Shown here piece after piece: positions 1-12,300 of a stretch of 64,000 nt of DNA. Location of the stretch: NCBI RefSeq assembly GCF_030247195.1, contig NC_080672.1, positions 15,066,001 to 15,130,000 of the forward strand, in the 5' to 3' direction. Numbering within the stretch: position 1 is the stretch's first letter; each line of letters begins with the position of its first letter. Both the position numbers and the translations under genes were made by a program. Origin of the DNA: Topomyia yanbarensis. Taxonomy: Eukaryota > Arthropoda > Insecta > Diptera > Culicidae. Below the pieces are notes generated by a model, which was not told where the DNA came from, did no database searches, and saw nothing but the letters and a program-made list of their open reading frames with translations.

Positions 1-75
1 TTTTACAGAGATTTTTACCCAAAAAAGAGGCGAATTACTCTTAGGTACAAACTTTCACAATCGAAATAAAAAATT
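1..75 (+). repeat. SINE-like 3' tail (partial, cut by window edge)
   Basis: The block runs from an AGAGATTTTTACCC-like segment through AGAGGCGAATTACTC and CACAATCGAAATAAAAA. It matches, with substitutions, the tail of the copy at about 6226-6300, which has AAGCGAATGACTT and ATAATCGAAACAAAAA. The second copy sits just after a pol III B-box, so this is probably the tail of the same tRNA-derived SINE. The head lies outside the window. Confidence 0.45.
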
Positions 76-2290
76 GAAAAGAAAACTCTGTGCTATACTG
101 TGAGAATTTAAGTCTTCTCGGTATTGGGAGGAGTCCCCAATAACATAAAGTCGGCGGTGCCCAACCTAAGCCTACCCAGTCTTGCGCTAAGTTGAATCTC
201 TGGTTGAAATGTTGAGCTATTTGAGATTTGTGGTGTTTCTGTAAGCGCTGAAAACTAATCGCTCTCAAATTTCCAAGATCAGAGGCTGTAGTAAACAAAA
301 TTTTATGTATACATCAGAAAAAATATTCTAATGCCAGTGCAGTAATGCAGCCGTATATTTTGCCATAATCAGCTTTCAAAAAGCATTTAAAACTGTTCGT
401 TGATAACGCCGTAGATCTCTACTTTGTGGGTGGCAAGTAGACAGACCAGTCCCTTATAGAATACTTCTCGTCAGTAATGTCTTTCGTTTGCTTTAGATAG
501 AATATCACAATGTGATCGTACAGTACGTGTGGTTTGAGTAAAGTTTGAGACATGATGGAACACAAGATTATAAATATTTTTGACCAAATAGTACCAAAAA
601 CCTTCTTGATCAAAACAGCGAAAGTTATATACATCCATATTGCTACATTACGGCTGCCTCCGAAATTTTGAAACATGGCACCTATATTGAAACGTTAAGT
701 ATATTTTACATCGAAAAAACGTACGTAAAATCTACGGTTAGGTCTACAGATCATGTTTGTCAATTGTTGGAAATCTCTGTTCACACCTACAATTCCAAAA
801 TTCTCCAACTATTAATTGTTAATCGTTGACACTAAAAAGCAACGCGTTCCTAAGCCTACTGCGATTCAACGGATTCCCTCTGAATTCAACATAAATTCTG
901 CAACATATTAACAACAGAGCCGTCGACCTATGTATAGCTATAGCAGATACAAGCAGTTTGGCAAAACCAGCTCCACGGACGGTGGCATAGCAGCTTTCCA
1001 CCGCCATCGCATCGTAGGTATTATCACAAGCTGTGTGCATAATTTATAGGGTTTTCTTCCAGGCCTGCTTTGGAGATAAATGATAGCCTCGTGCGAGGTC
1101 TTAAACATTGCCTACTGTATATACTGCTGCTGCAGTGTCGCGTCTCCACTGACTGCCACGCTGGTGTTCGCTTCACAGTGAGCAGAGCACCCATTTAGGC
1201 ATTATACACACGCAATAAGGTACAACCGGCGCTTATAAGCAATTTAATTTGTCACAGGCTAAATCGACCATTGGAAAGCGCTAGGAGTTTTGAGATGGCG
1301 AGGTTGGTTGTTATAACAGCTGTTAGCTTCTTTTTTTCACTCACATATTAGGTGCGAATAATTCTAGTTTACAACAGTTTCGTGTGTAAAATCGATCGTT
1401 GACCGACGTACAAGAGTTTCTAAAGTATAGTTAAATTTAATTTGAATAATTCAGTGAAAAACAAGCTTTTATCAAGAGCAGCCAGCAAAACAAAACGTCA
1501 TTTAAGCAAAAAACATTCCTGCGTAATCGTTCCATTAGCTTTTATTGTTCTTCGCTTCAATAGTAATTCACCATATTTTCGCGACCTCCAGAAGTAACCA
1601 ATCAGGGGCACTCAGCCAACGTTTATCGAAACGAAACAACCGAAATCCACTTGTTCGTTTGATGTTTTCCCTACGATTTGTATTTCTAGCACGTAAACTT
1701 CATAAAAATTACCCCAAATAAATAATGAAATAAATATACATTTTGCTTCTAATAGCCTCTAGGCAGGACACAGTCTAGTTCCCACCCCTTGGCCGACTGT
1801 TTCCGAAGTAGAAACAGTTGGGAGGATTTTGAGGCATGCTCTGATACAATATGTTTCCGCGGACGGACGAAAGGATCTTTTTCTCAAGGAATCAATTCGA
1901 AACGTTATTCCCGTCGTCATTCGGGTAGAAATGATGATGATGATAATGATCGCTGTGTTTGCTGATACCGCGGTACTTTGCAGCAGGTGGTCATAGGTGG
2001 CCATGGCATAGTTGCGTTCGACTGGAAATGACTTTGATGGCTTTGGTCGGTTGAAGAGTGAAGAGAGGATGATGACTAGAAGAAATCAAAGAGTAAAAAT
2101 GAAAACTAAAGAGCGCTGATTGCACTATGGGAAGGTCTCATACTTAAAAGTGACCAACAATATTTTCTGTGGTATTCTTTCGCGAAAAGCTTGTTGGGGG
2201 TTGCTAATAGTGTACGACACTCATAAAGGGCGTATCCAGGTCTAAATATCTGAAAACCTTCAAAACGGATCTACTACAAGCTACTTGTTA
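76..2290. other. No recognisable gene
   Basis: Only short overlapping open frames are present, none with a recognised domain. At 180-210 there is a segment (AAGTTGAATCTCTGGTTGA) that recurs at 15248-15268, so part of this stretch is dispersed repeat. A short GATGATGAT run lies near 1930. No promoter or splice structure could be supported. Confidence 0.5.
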
Positions 2291-2299
2291 TGAACCAGT

Positions 2300-3133
2300 T
2301 GATCAACGGGCTCTAGGTCCAACTCTAACCTCACCCCTTCATCAACAGGGATAATCCACGACCTGGAAACGAAAAACTTAGATACTCACACTATACTGGC
2401 CGGCTTGAAAAAGAAAGAGGTGGTAGAAGTCCGCAGAATCATCGAAACGGTAAGCGGAATAGCGACTAATACCCCGTTCCTCGTCGTACACTTCAGTGCT
2501 CCCATCTACCGGAATATGTGTTTCTAGGTATGATTAGAGTCAGTGTGAAGAAATACTACGATAACCCCATGCGATGCTTTCGATGTGGCGGGTTCGGACA
2601 CGGAAGTAAGAACCGCAACCAGCAGAGGCAAATCTGCTTGAGCTGAGCGAAGCAACATGAGGTATCCAGCGATGCCAACAGACAAGCCACTGTATTAACC
2701 GCGACGGTGTCACTCAGCTCGAGACCGCAGTTGCCCGACCTATTTGACGGATAAACAACTTAACGTTCCTCGAAGCCAGAGCGCTGTCTCGACAAGGCCC
2801 CCAGCCCAAGCGTACCCCCTGAACCCCGACGAACGATACCGAATAATAGATCTGGTGAGGAGGAAGGTCGAGACCCTGAAAAGCGGCCAGGAATCCACAT
2901 CAAACGAAGATAGGGACGCCAGCATAAAAAAGCTAACAGAGAAACTGCTAGAAGAAAAGATTATTAACCAGGATCTCTGGAACGAGATGGCCGCGTTACG
3001 GGGTGCCTTGGCCGACCTCAAAAGGCAACTCACGAAACCGCCGACCGCCCAGAACCAGAACCAAACCCCCCAACAAAACACACTCACCCAAAATGTAAAC
3101 TCTGCTAAACCACAACCGATTACAGCAGACTGA
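2300..3133 (+). pseudogene. Jockey-type retrotransposon ORF1 (gag) relic
   Basis: Nucleic-acid-binding ORF1 protein of a non-LTR retrotransposon, broken. About 2335-2520 reads STGIIHDLETKNLDTHT, then LAGLKKKEVVEVRRI and TPFLVVHFSAP, which is the usual Jockey gag region before the zinc knuckles. After a stop and frameshift near 2525, about 2530-2645 reads YYDNPMRCFRCGGFGHGSKN, one CX2CX4H knuckle whose last Cys is lost, followed by a stop. From 2744 to 3133 an open frame of 129 codons is rich in Glu, Lys and Gln with heptad-like Leu spacing, and resembles the gag C-terminal part. It is inactive. The family call is inferred from motif style and from the matching tail downstream. Confidence 0.6.
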
Positions 3134-3135
3134 AT

Positions 3136-3643
3136 TTGGGTAGCAGACACCGACAAGAGAGGAGCCGTAACAAAAAGCAAGGACTCGCAACGGAGGAGCA
3201 AATCCAGACCCCCAGATCCTTCAAAGGAAAGAACAAATATTACGTCAGTACGATCCGGAGAAACGCGCTACCAAACCCAAGGATTGCCAACACCCTACCC
3301 GGACCCATCGACCGACATCTCGGTTTATTTAAATACCCCTCCCACGTCCCATTGGTGACGATGGCTCTACAAAGAAGCCGACTGGCCCCATTTCGAGGAA
3401 GCTTACACGGACAACTTAAACCCACAAAAAGCGTACATGCTTGAAGAACTCTCCGGCATCATCCACCATCCCGCGGAGAGCCATCCGCTGTTGGTGTACA
3501 GAGGTGGCAAGCGCCATTCAAAACCGTCGATGAGCCCTCCGAACTTTCCGAAAAACACCGACCGACAGTTCACATTGGACCATCTGGTCCAACGACTTCC
3601 GGCAGTTCCACATCAATGTACGGAAAGCCATCGCCCAGGCTAA
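3136..3643 (+). pseudogene. Jockey-type ORF2 relic, endonuclease/linker part
   Basis: Frames shift several times. Pieces such as LEELSGIIHHPAES (3437 onward) and a later segment reading NDFRQFHINVRKAIAQAKWA (about 3590-3650) resemble the region between the AP-endonuclease and the reverse transcriptase in Jockey elements, where Arg/Lys-rich helices are usual. No catalytic motif survives. The assignment depends mainly on its position between the gag relic upstream and the RNase H tail downstream. The RT domain is absent, so a large internal deletion is inferred. Confidence 0.4.
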
Positions 3644-3689
3644 ATGGGCCAGCTGGGACTCATTCCCAGACAGAAATCGAAGCGCCTGC

Positions 3690-4192
3690 GTGCGTTGTCT
3701 GTAAGATTGTACAAGATTACCTTATCTTGGGTTCCTTCGCATTGCTCCATTGCAGGTAAAGAAGAAGCGGACACTTTAGCTAAGGCGAGTGCTTTAGAAG
3801 GTGACATATACGAAAGACCAATTAGCTTCAGCGAATTTTGCAGTATTACTCAGAGAGAACCCTGGAAAGTTGTCAAACTTCATGGAGAAATAGTGAACTA
3901 GGAAGGTGGCTACATTCGATAATCCTTAAGGTATCGACGAAACCTTGGTTCAGGGGGATGGATGTGGGTCGGGATTTCATTCACGTGATGTCTCGGCTCA
4001 TGTCCAATCACTACACGCTGGACGCACATCTCCGGCGTATTGGGCTCGTGGATAGCGGTATCTGCGCTTGTGGCAACGGTTATCACGAGATCGAACATAT
4101 TGTCTGGGCATGCGCCGAGTACTGTTTTCTTATTATTCTCAGAAGTACCCTCTTTCGCCTACCGTACCGGTTTGATGCGACTCCAAAATAAG
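3690..4192 (+). pseudogene. Jockey-type RNase H end and C-terminal zinc-finger relic
   Basis: The first frame reads SWVPSHCSIAGKEEADTLAK near 3725-3785. This is the last RNase H motif, usually WVPGHxGIxGNExAD, so Gly and Asn are changed. After a frameshift near 3840 the next frame reads LMSNHYTLDAHLRRIGLVDS and then ICACGNGYHEIEHIVWACAE. That is the CxC-x4-HxxEHxxWxC finger found at the C-terminus of these ORF2 proteins. A minus-strand copy of the same tail occurs at 63615-63863 (LRRIGLAESSLCACDEGYHD). The two differ at many positions, so they are old copies of one family. Confidence 0.75.
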
Positions 4193-4640
4193 ACAAAACA
4201 TCTCTGTCGAATGACCCAACAATCACCTACGGCACAAAATCATACGCGCAACGCGATGTGTTGCCGATCCGCAACTGAGCCGTACTATGAAATCGTCTGG
4301 AGGCTCGAGGAAGTCCGCCCGGCGTCCCAATACATGATGCATCCGTCCGAATCTGTAATCCTTACCGTTGATTCCCGATGTCTGAAACTGAAAGTTTATA
4401 TCTCCCCACCCCGCTGCCAGCCTTATCCACCCTCTCTCCGCTATCTCTGATACGCAGATGTAATACTTCACCCTCCCCTCCTCCCCCTTGAATATCTTCC
4501 CAAAACTTATGTGGCCCCCTATCTTCTAGTTTTAGTTGATCAATATTTAATCTCGTTAAGAAATGCCCAATAGTACCACTACTTAAAAATAGCCCACATT
4601 AATCCCACCCCCCTAATCTTAATAAAGAGAGAGGCCAGCG
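4193..4640 (+). repeat. Probable 3' UTR of the Jockey-type relic
   Basis: This is a C- and T-rich, gene-free stretch directly after the zinc-finger tail. It ends with an AATAAAGAGAGAGG segment near 4621-4633, a plausible polyadenylation signal and 3' end. The assignment as 3' UTR is inferred from position. Confidence 0.4.
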
Positions 4641-4713
4641 TTCTACTATTCCGGCCTTCCGGCGTACACTGAACGACCACGAACGGACATATGGAGGTGA
4701 CGAGTCTACAACG

Positions 4714-5325
4714 ATGAAAACAGCTGAAGCAGTATACGCGGATTTCGCAAGATCCGCCCTACCCCCACTCGTTCGGCTGCATCGGACGTCCTTGGAACGC
4801 CCAACGGACAGCCATACAATCCGGATTTATACGGACGGATCGAGGAAGGATAGTGAAGTAGTAGTCGGAATAGGTCATTTCTCTGTCTCCCGCCAGAATA
4901 TTCGGTATTTTCCGTCGAAGCCTGATTTTCACGGATTCCCTTTCGGTATTTCGCGCTCGAGAGCGGTTAGTCCCGAAACTTCTTCATCCAGATCATAGAG
5001 ATCGAAGCCGATTCCCTTACCACACTTTGATGGATACTCGGAAACTGTGGTATACAGGGGAACGCTGAAGAACCCTCATCAAAGAAGTGCCAGCCACGGA
5101 CATCATCCGGCATTTCGCAGAGGCTCTGAACAACAACTTCATTGGGCACTGACGGGCGTCAAGGCGACACCTGCAGAACATTAAGAGACTCCCTGTCGAA
5201 TGGGACGACCGCCAGGACTGGAAGGAATAGAAAGTTTTCGCTAGACTGCGCAGTGCGCATACATTATCCAACGTACCAGCCTGTACCACATGCGGGACCC
5301 GAAAAACAGTGCAACATCTACTCGC
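4714..5325 (+). pseudogene. Second non-LTR retrotransposon: RNase H and start of zinc-finger tail
   Basis: Degraded ORF2 3' part. Near 4825-4885 the frame reads IYTDGSRKDSEVVVGIGHFS, the first RNase H motif with its catalytic Asp in YTDGS. Around 5160-5230 another frame reads RRHLQNIKRLPVEWDDRQDW. Near 5265-5325 it reads LSNVPACTTCGTRKTVQHLL, the start of the C-terminal CxxC...H finger. The coding sequence then stops at the hAT-like insertion beginning at 5326 and resumes at 13901. Joining the sides at the duplicated 8 bp gives an uninterrupted frame, strong evidence that both halves were one element. The exact clade was not resolved. Confidence 0.7.
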
Positions 5326-5907
5326 CAGTGATGTCCCTATCCTCTGTGCAGTAAAGAGAAATTGAAATCGCTCCCCACACTCTGGCAAGCAAAACGAGAG
5401 CGCTTCTCTTTCGTTCATATACACCACCGTATTTGATATGTGTAAGCGCACGTTGATGGCAGAGGTAAATTTTCAAACACCCAACACTGAAACGATCTAG
5501 AGTGTGGAGAAGATCTCTTGAAATTCTCTGTGGCGCGCTCAGATAAATTCGCCACCGCGCGCGCCCCAGAGTCACTGTGGTGTATTCACTGGCGTGGTTT
5601 CACTGGCGTGTATTCACTGGCGTGTGATCTTTGGTTTGTTTTCGTCTTACAAGCGGCATTGCGGGTGAGATTGATTTAATTTGCACAGGTTATTGCGTTG
5701 TGTTGTGTGGATGGCGGTGGCTTATTTCAAGCTTATATATTTTCTACTGAAGATTTCATAGTTGCTTGGTAAAGCTTGCGAGTTTATGGAGTGTCGTTAC
5801 ACTACCGTGGGGAGCCTGAAGTATTCGAGCCTAGGGGCAAACAAGGAAAACGTTTTACGTATCAATGTATCGGCTGGTATAAACAAAGTTTTATAATGAT
5901 CTGTAGT
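5326..5907 (+). repeat. Left inverted arm of the outer hAT-like element
   Basis: Its reverse complement matches about 13345-13900. Shared blocks include GCGCGCTCAGATAAA, the GC-rich CCACCGCGCGCGCCCCAGAG, TGATCTTTGGTTTGTTTTCG, TTATTTCAAGCTTATATA and GCTTGGTAAAGC. This arm has three close copies of CACTGGCGTG at about 5587-5624, where the other arm has one. The match continues past the nested insertion at 9313, so the nested element entered after the arms formed. Confidence 0.8.
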
Positions 5908-6139
5908 CAGGGCCGCCGAGAGGGGGGGGGACCGGGGTGTTTCCCCCCGGGCCCGGAGTTTTGATTTTTAACAGAAACTAAAATTTTGACAAATACTTTT
6001 TCGATCAAAATTTATTTGAGAATACAATTAAAAATTCAATATCTTGTGTATGAGGTAACTAGAATGGCGAAAATTCTAAACTACTGCATATTTGATATCA
6101 ACTATGTTTATATTAACGTAAATCTCGCATCGAAACAAG

Positions 6140-6300
6140 ATCAGACTCGAGCGGGCATAGCGGAATATGTACATTGAATGTCATGTACGCAGCTCACCTG
6201 GGTTCGAATCCCAACCCCACACACAGGAATAGAGAATTCCTAACCTGAATGAAGAAGCGAATGACTTTAAGGTTGAAATGTCTATAATCGAAACAAAAAT
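6140..6300 (+). repeat. tRNA-derived SINE-like sequence with B-box
   Basis: CTGGGTTCGAATCCCAACCC at about 6199-6218 is a near-perfect pol III B-box (consensus GGTTCGANTCC) with the T-arm pairing. It is followed by a CACACAGGAATAGAGAATTC segment and the tail AAGCGAATGACTTTAAGG to ATAATCGAAACAAAAA. The tail matches the sequence at 1-75. A clear A-box was not found, so the head may be diverged. It lies inside the nested hAT-like element. Confidence 0.55.
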
Positions 6301-7789
6301 ATGATTAGACTTGTAAGGGTTAAACAATTAAATTGTTTGATTAGAAGTCATGAGGTTGTCTTCAAATTTCGCCAATTTGAAACCGATTTTTTTGATTTAT
6401 TGTATTTCCAATCTTCGAAAGCGCTGGATCAGTATCGAAAGTAATTATTGAAAGAAAAAAACCCTGCTTAGGTTTGCCACACCGGTTTTTGAGGCGAATT
6501 CCGTGTCTTCGTTCAGATAAATCTGAATTCGCCCGGAAGAATACATTGGATTATTTTGCAATTTTGCGTTGCCCTTTTCTTTACCAGGAATCGCCCAGCA
6601 CCCATTCCTCATAAACATCATCCTTGGGTTGCAGGCCCTATGTTCCTCACAAAGATTCTCGAAAGAAACTGAAGTGTGATTTCACACCCCGTGTTTGTTT
6701 ACTGAGGAGCAGAGCAAAGCTCGCTCGGGCTATCCTTCACAGCGAGAGTGGTTGGTGCTTTTGGATTCCTTGTGAATATCCGAGAAAGCGAATCACTACA
6801 TGCAACTAAATCAACAAAACTGTTAACAAATGCAAAAACATACAACTTAATGTGAACGTCACAGAAAGGTGGAGTGCTTTACCAAAACATTACACTCTAC
6901 GGTGAATGTAGAGAAAATAAGATATTTTTCCTCGTAGTGCTACGAGCTACATAAGAAATAAAACAGTGCATATTTATTTGTTTTTAAGCGTTTTATACAA
7001 TAAAAAGCAATGAAAGCGCTCCAAAATTCTGTCGAGTGATCACTTTAATTCGAAATTCGAATTGATTTCAACGCATACCCATGTGTCTCTTGAAGTCTAT
7101 CTCCTGCTCAATAAAATTCTGCTGGTCAAAGTACCACTAGAGGCGATAACCCTACCTCTATTTGAGAGCTCAATTGGTCAAATGAGTCATCAAAAACTCT
7201 TGATATACCAAAAGAATTCGAAATTAATCCAAAAATTTAAATTTGAAATTTAATATATTTGGTTTGCCGTTCATTGATACAAAATCTAAAAAAAATCATA
7301 TTCAGATACGAGATGATACCGAAACATTTTTGTAAAGGGGTCATACTCAAATAACGCAGGTTCTTCGGCGATTTTCGACTACCAATTCCCCCTGGCAAAG
7401 AGGCCAGGGATGGAAAAAATAAATAAATACGTTTTACAATTCTTTCAAATACGGCCTTTTGCCAACATTTTTATTATAACAGCAAATTGCGTACACAACA
7501 AGCCCCTTTCGTGACAAGTATAGTGTTAATAGTTTTGTTTTAAATTTTATATGACATGGAGAATAAAGAGAAGATCTTTCAGTTCATAATCCTGCTGCTG
7601 CCAATAATTCTAAGAAGCAACTAAATTGCTAAATTGTGTTTGATTGATTTCGAAGAGAAAATTTAACTCTGCTTCCAAACTAAACCAACTAGTTAGCAAG
7701 ATTAGTTAACTAATATAGCAAGTTAAATCCGCATACAAAATCTTTTCGTTTTGGAGGAGTGAGCGTGAGATTTCGAACGTCGCTTCCTG

Positions 7790-9020
7790 AACGTAAAGAT
7801 TTTATTTTTATTTTTGAACTAATTTCTAGGAATCAATTACAGTTTTAGAATTTATTTATTTACTACATTTATACTTGTCATAGCCTTTTTCTATTTCTTT
7901 TTTTCATATTTTTTTTTTGCATTTCTAAAAGCAATTTTACTTATTCAAATTCATTCCAATTTGTCTTAATTAATCTTGTTGAATTTTTACCTTTCTCCTA
8001 TTTTCTTTCTCATTTTCTAGTTTTTAGCTTTCCGTTTATCGTAGTTTTATTTTTTCCCATTGTTCATTTAATATAATTTTTTTTATTTTTATACGTTTTT
8101 TCTTAAGATTTAATTTGTTATTGTTATTTCTACATGTTATCCATTTAACCTATTTTGAAAGTACTTTTTCAGTTGAGGAAAATACGTTAACATTGATATT
8201 TTTTTATTTTCCTAAAAACATTTGATTTATCTTTTCTTGACACTATGCGCATTTTTTCTTAATTTTACATTTAGTTCGTTGTTTGAATTTACTTCAAATT
8301 TCATTTCTAGTGCTTTTGCTATTCTTTAAATAATATCCATTTTATTATTTTTTTCGTGTTAATATCTTCATTTTTGTGTTTCTACAGTATGGCTTTTTTC
8401 TACTATTTTTTCTATATTGTCTGTTTGCTACGTTTTTGTTCAATACTTCCAATTTTCTTTACTTTTTCGTCTTTTCATCATTTAAACTTTTCCAGTTTTT
8501 CAAAATTTTGTGGCTCGTCCATTTTTTTTTAATTTCTATGGTTATTTTATTCTTGTCTTTTATATATACTCGTTTAGTTTTATGCATTCTTAACGTTTTA
8601 TTTATTTTTCTATTGCTTGAAGTATTTCTTGTTTTAATGTTAAATAAATTTTATTATTCTTGATTTATCGAGTTTTTCAGTTTTATATTAATGTTTGTAT
8701 TCTTTTTAGTAGTTTGTTTTTTTTCATTTTCATTGATTCTAATTTTTTCCTAATTTCCTATCGATTTTTCATTATTTTCACCATCTCTTCAATAATGTTC
8801 GACTTTTTTAATCTTCGCAATATGTTTTTCTAGTTTCCTGTTTTCCTTTACCAATTTTTTATAGGTTTTGTTTTGGTTTTTCTCGATTAAACATTTTTTG
8901 ACAATTGACATTTGTTTATGTGGTTGATTTTGTTGTTTTTAGCTTTTTTGTACATTCTTTTAATAATTAGTTTTCTTACTGTTTTTTATCTTATTTAATC
9001 TTGTCATTTCCCTCATTTTA
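7790..9020. repeat. Highly T-rich degenerate block
   Basis: More than 1 kb is dominated by TTTT, TTTATT and TTCATTTT words with no stable period. Open frames here are low-complexity Phe/Leu strings and not genes. Similar phrases (TTTTCTAGTTTTT..., GTAGTTTTA..., CATTGTTCATTT) recur at 48361-49400, suggesting the two blocks come from one repeat family or the same slippage process. Confidence 0.6.
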
Positions 9021-9312
9021 TAAATACTATTACAAAAATGGCGCTTTTCAAAGTCACTAAAACTGTCGAAGAGGTAATAAAAACTCCCAAAGTATAAAAA
9101 ACTCTACGTTTTTTTCCTTCATTGGAACTACAAACAACTAGAGCAACAAAATGGTACATAAATATAAAATTTCAGTATACTATACATAATATCAGTGAAC
9201 TCCAATGGATTTCAAACAATGACTTTTTTGTACTCAGGCAATACACAGTGGTGGGGGCCCGTACGTTGGACCCCCCGGGCCCGTATTTTCTCTCTGCGGC
9301 CCTGTCTGTAGT

Positions 9313-12300
9313 ATCAGATTAATCGTATAACAGATGTAAGACGGGATTTGTACATCCACATTAGGAACGGCCTATTTTTTGTTCGACTGAATAACTCAAT
9401 GGTAATTTAACTTATTTTGATTGCGAATTTGGCGACGCCAAAAAGTAAAGTGATCCATTACAAGTAATGTCCTGGTATAACACACGTTTTCGATTATTGT
9501 CATACGCAGGCATTGTAATTCTCTCTCACTCACGCGAGAAGAGGCTTATCCGATGTCCAACATTTCCGAGATAAGTCCACATAAAACAAGATAACGTTCA
9601 CGAGAATTCACATTGTTACTTGTATTTTTCTGTAACACATTATTAAAAATAATGACGTGCCAATTTAGAAGCGCTTCCATTTGACCGGTACAGTGCTTTC
9701 AAAAGGTTACAACACTGTAGATTTTTTAAAACATTTAATTTTTATGTATTGGTTGAATTTTGTTTACTGGTGCTTTAGGATGCTGAAAATGATATTCCAA
9801 AAAATGAATCGCGAAAACAATAAATAAAATTTCAATTTTTTTCGCAACGCCTCTTATGTATACCTCGAGTATACTGAAAACGTTAACCGTGTTTTTCTCG
9901 AAATAATTTTTTTTCTGAACTGGCCGGAAATGTAACTCGAACAAATGATTTTTGATGAGCCTAAAATTTTTACAGCATGTTCAAGATTACTTTCTCCAGC
10001 GATGTACGTGGGATTTAATTTTTTCATTGCATAATTTTTAATAAGCAAATTTTGTATCGATTTTTAACACATTTTCAGCGTTTTTCGACTAAAAAATGTG
10101 CCATTTCGCGAAAAATCAAGACATAGAAAAAATCTTACGTATGCTGCTTGCTGTCGTTCTAAGAAGTTTAAAAAGCTTTGGTTTTTGGCTCTGGATCAAA
10201 AATTACGGGACATAGAGTTCCGGCCGTGGACCGCTTCCAAAAAAAAAACTCCCCGACGGGAAAGTGCTGCACAGCCGCCATCTTGTGACGAAATTGCTCG
10301 AATAAATCATTTTTTTGCAATAAAGTAATTGTTAAGTGAAATGAATTACATAAATTAATTGAACATCCCCAATTAGTACAATGCCAAACACATCTGATCT
10401 CGCTCGATCAGCCGCACAATCAGTAGCTCTCCTTATCACCTATCCATCTGATAGTGTGAAAGAGAGATTAGAATAGGCTTTTTTATTACGTTTTCTTGCT
10501 GTCTGTACATACGATAAAACTAGTGTATCATAGCCAGTCCAGTTCAGTTGCAATAAACCTACCTATATCTTCGCATCAAACCTCTGTATCATTCTGATAG
10601 GAAGCAGAGCAAATAAATTAATAGTTGTTCCTGACACTTAGATCGACCAATTCTTAGTTCGAAATCCAACAGTAATGTTATACATCTCATTAACCCTCTG
10701 GAAGTCGCGCTTATGGCCCACTGAACGAGCAGCCGCTGATGCTTTAAGACGGGTTCGCTAGATTTTCAGAGCAGCGTGCACTGCCGGAAAGTTAAACAAG
10801 ATCTCGATTCATTTCATTATTGCGTCAAGATAAATTCCCGATATATGCCTATTTTTCGTGCTCTATAGTGGTGTAACCCCTCAACAATTAGTTCTGGAAT
10901 CTTTTGACGGTATTTTTCTTCTGTGCCATCATTTACATAAATTAGCTGGTTTTCTCTCGAATTTACATGCGATGGAATAATAAGAGAGAGAATTAAAATT
11001 AAAACCTAACATGTTCGGGTACGAGTATAGCAAAGAAGTTCAAAATGGCAAATCCACCGTCTTTGCAGTACATACTAAATTGTTCCAAAGAACGTTTATC
11101 TGTTTACCGTGATTTTATAATTTGTGAAACTTATAATATTAAGTTTATGTATCAGAGGATGTTTATGACCTCACCGAATAAAAATCTTCTTGTGTAAACC
11201 TTGAACCTATAGTTGATTTCGTGACGTGAGGATGTGCTTTTGTTTTCATTTCGATCCGAAAAAGGAATACGATCTACGTTTATCCCAAAAATTAACGTAA
11301 ACTTCGTATTCTATACATATATTAATCAATTCACCTGTAAGTATTCATGCATACACTTCGAATCGACTACTCTTCCGTGATTTTCATTCTTAGTCCAATT
11401 AGGTGATTCAAATTTTCTGATAAACTGAAATATAGGATTTGATTCCTGATGGAATAAGTTTTTATGGATATTTAGTAATATTATATCAGACAATACTAAT
11501 TATCCTCAACATATTCAATTTTCTTCTCAAAATTTATCAATTTCGAATGCTCTAGTAATGCTAACAAAGTAAATACATAATAGTTTAATAGTTCCGCACT
11601 TAAGGTGTGAGTCGCATTTTAGTCATGCTTGGGTCAGTAAAAGCCAAATATTTTACGCTTTTTTGGCTATTCTCGAGCGACGTAGCGATACAAAAAAATA
11701 TTTCGTTTTAATTCTAATATAAATTTTTTGAAAATCTGCACTTGTACTGCATTATAACGATAGCATTAGTTAGACTAATAATATAGTGCAATAAAAGCAG
11801 ATTGTTGAAAGTTGTTCTACGTGTCTTATAAACTGCCCTAGAATTTTAATTGCAAATATGGGAAATCATTCAACGTATCTTTGGTATGTGTGCAAAGAAC
11901 TAGAATATTTGAGTGAAAATTCTGCTAAAAAATCGATGAAAAGTTCTATGGGCGATGTCAATATATTAAACGAAAGCATTTAATCCCAAAAATGATAAAA
12001 AATGTTAAGATTGTTTATTAACCAATTTATGTATGTGAAACTTCTTGTACCATTACCACCACCATGTATCATTAATATAGCCATTGCTAATTACGGCTCC
12101 TATGGTACATGCAACTATAGATACATTAGCTCAACTATATATAACTTTCATACTCGGTCATACAAACAACGGGTTGTTAAGAACCGGCCACCATACCAGA
12201 ATTTGCTTTTTTCCATGTATACATATTTTGACAACATACCATTCAAGCACCATTTTAATTCTTTCCCATTTTAATTCTGTCGATTGATGATTTTTTTTAC

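Larger units (their letters stand above)
5908..9304. mobile_element. hAT-like non-autonomous transposon, T-rich (nested)
   Basis: It is flanked by the 8-bp duplication TCTGTAGT (5900-5907 and 9305-9312). The left end starts CAGGGCCGCCGAGAG followed by a G-run and CCCCCCGGGCCCGG; the right end is the inverse, with GGGCCCGTATTTTCTCTC and GCGGCCCTG. CAGGGCC ends with 8-bp duplications are typical of hAT elements. No transposase frame is present. The interior includes a SINE-like copy and a very T-rich block. The length is 3397 bp. Confidence 0.82.

Noticed and set aside
7860..9000. Phe/Leu-rich membrane protein frame at 8376-8663
   Set aside because: The frame is a by-product of T-rich low-complexity DNA.
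10380..10690. Possible solo LTR
   Set aside because: Has a promoter and polyadenylation-like texture, but no TG...CA ends with a target duplication could be fixed.
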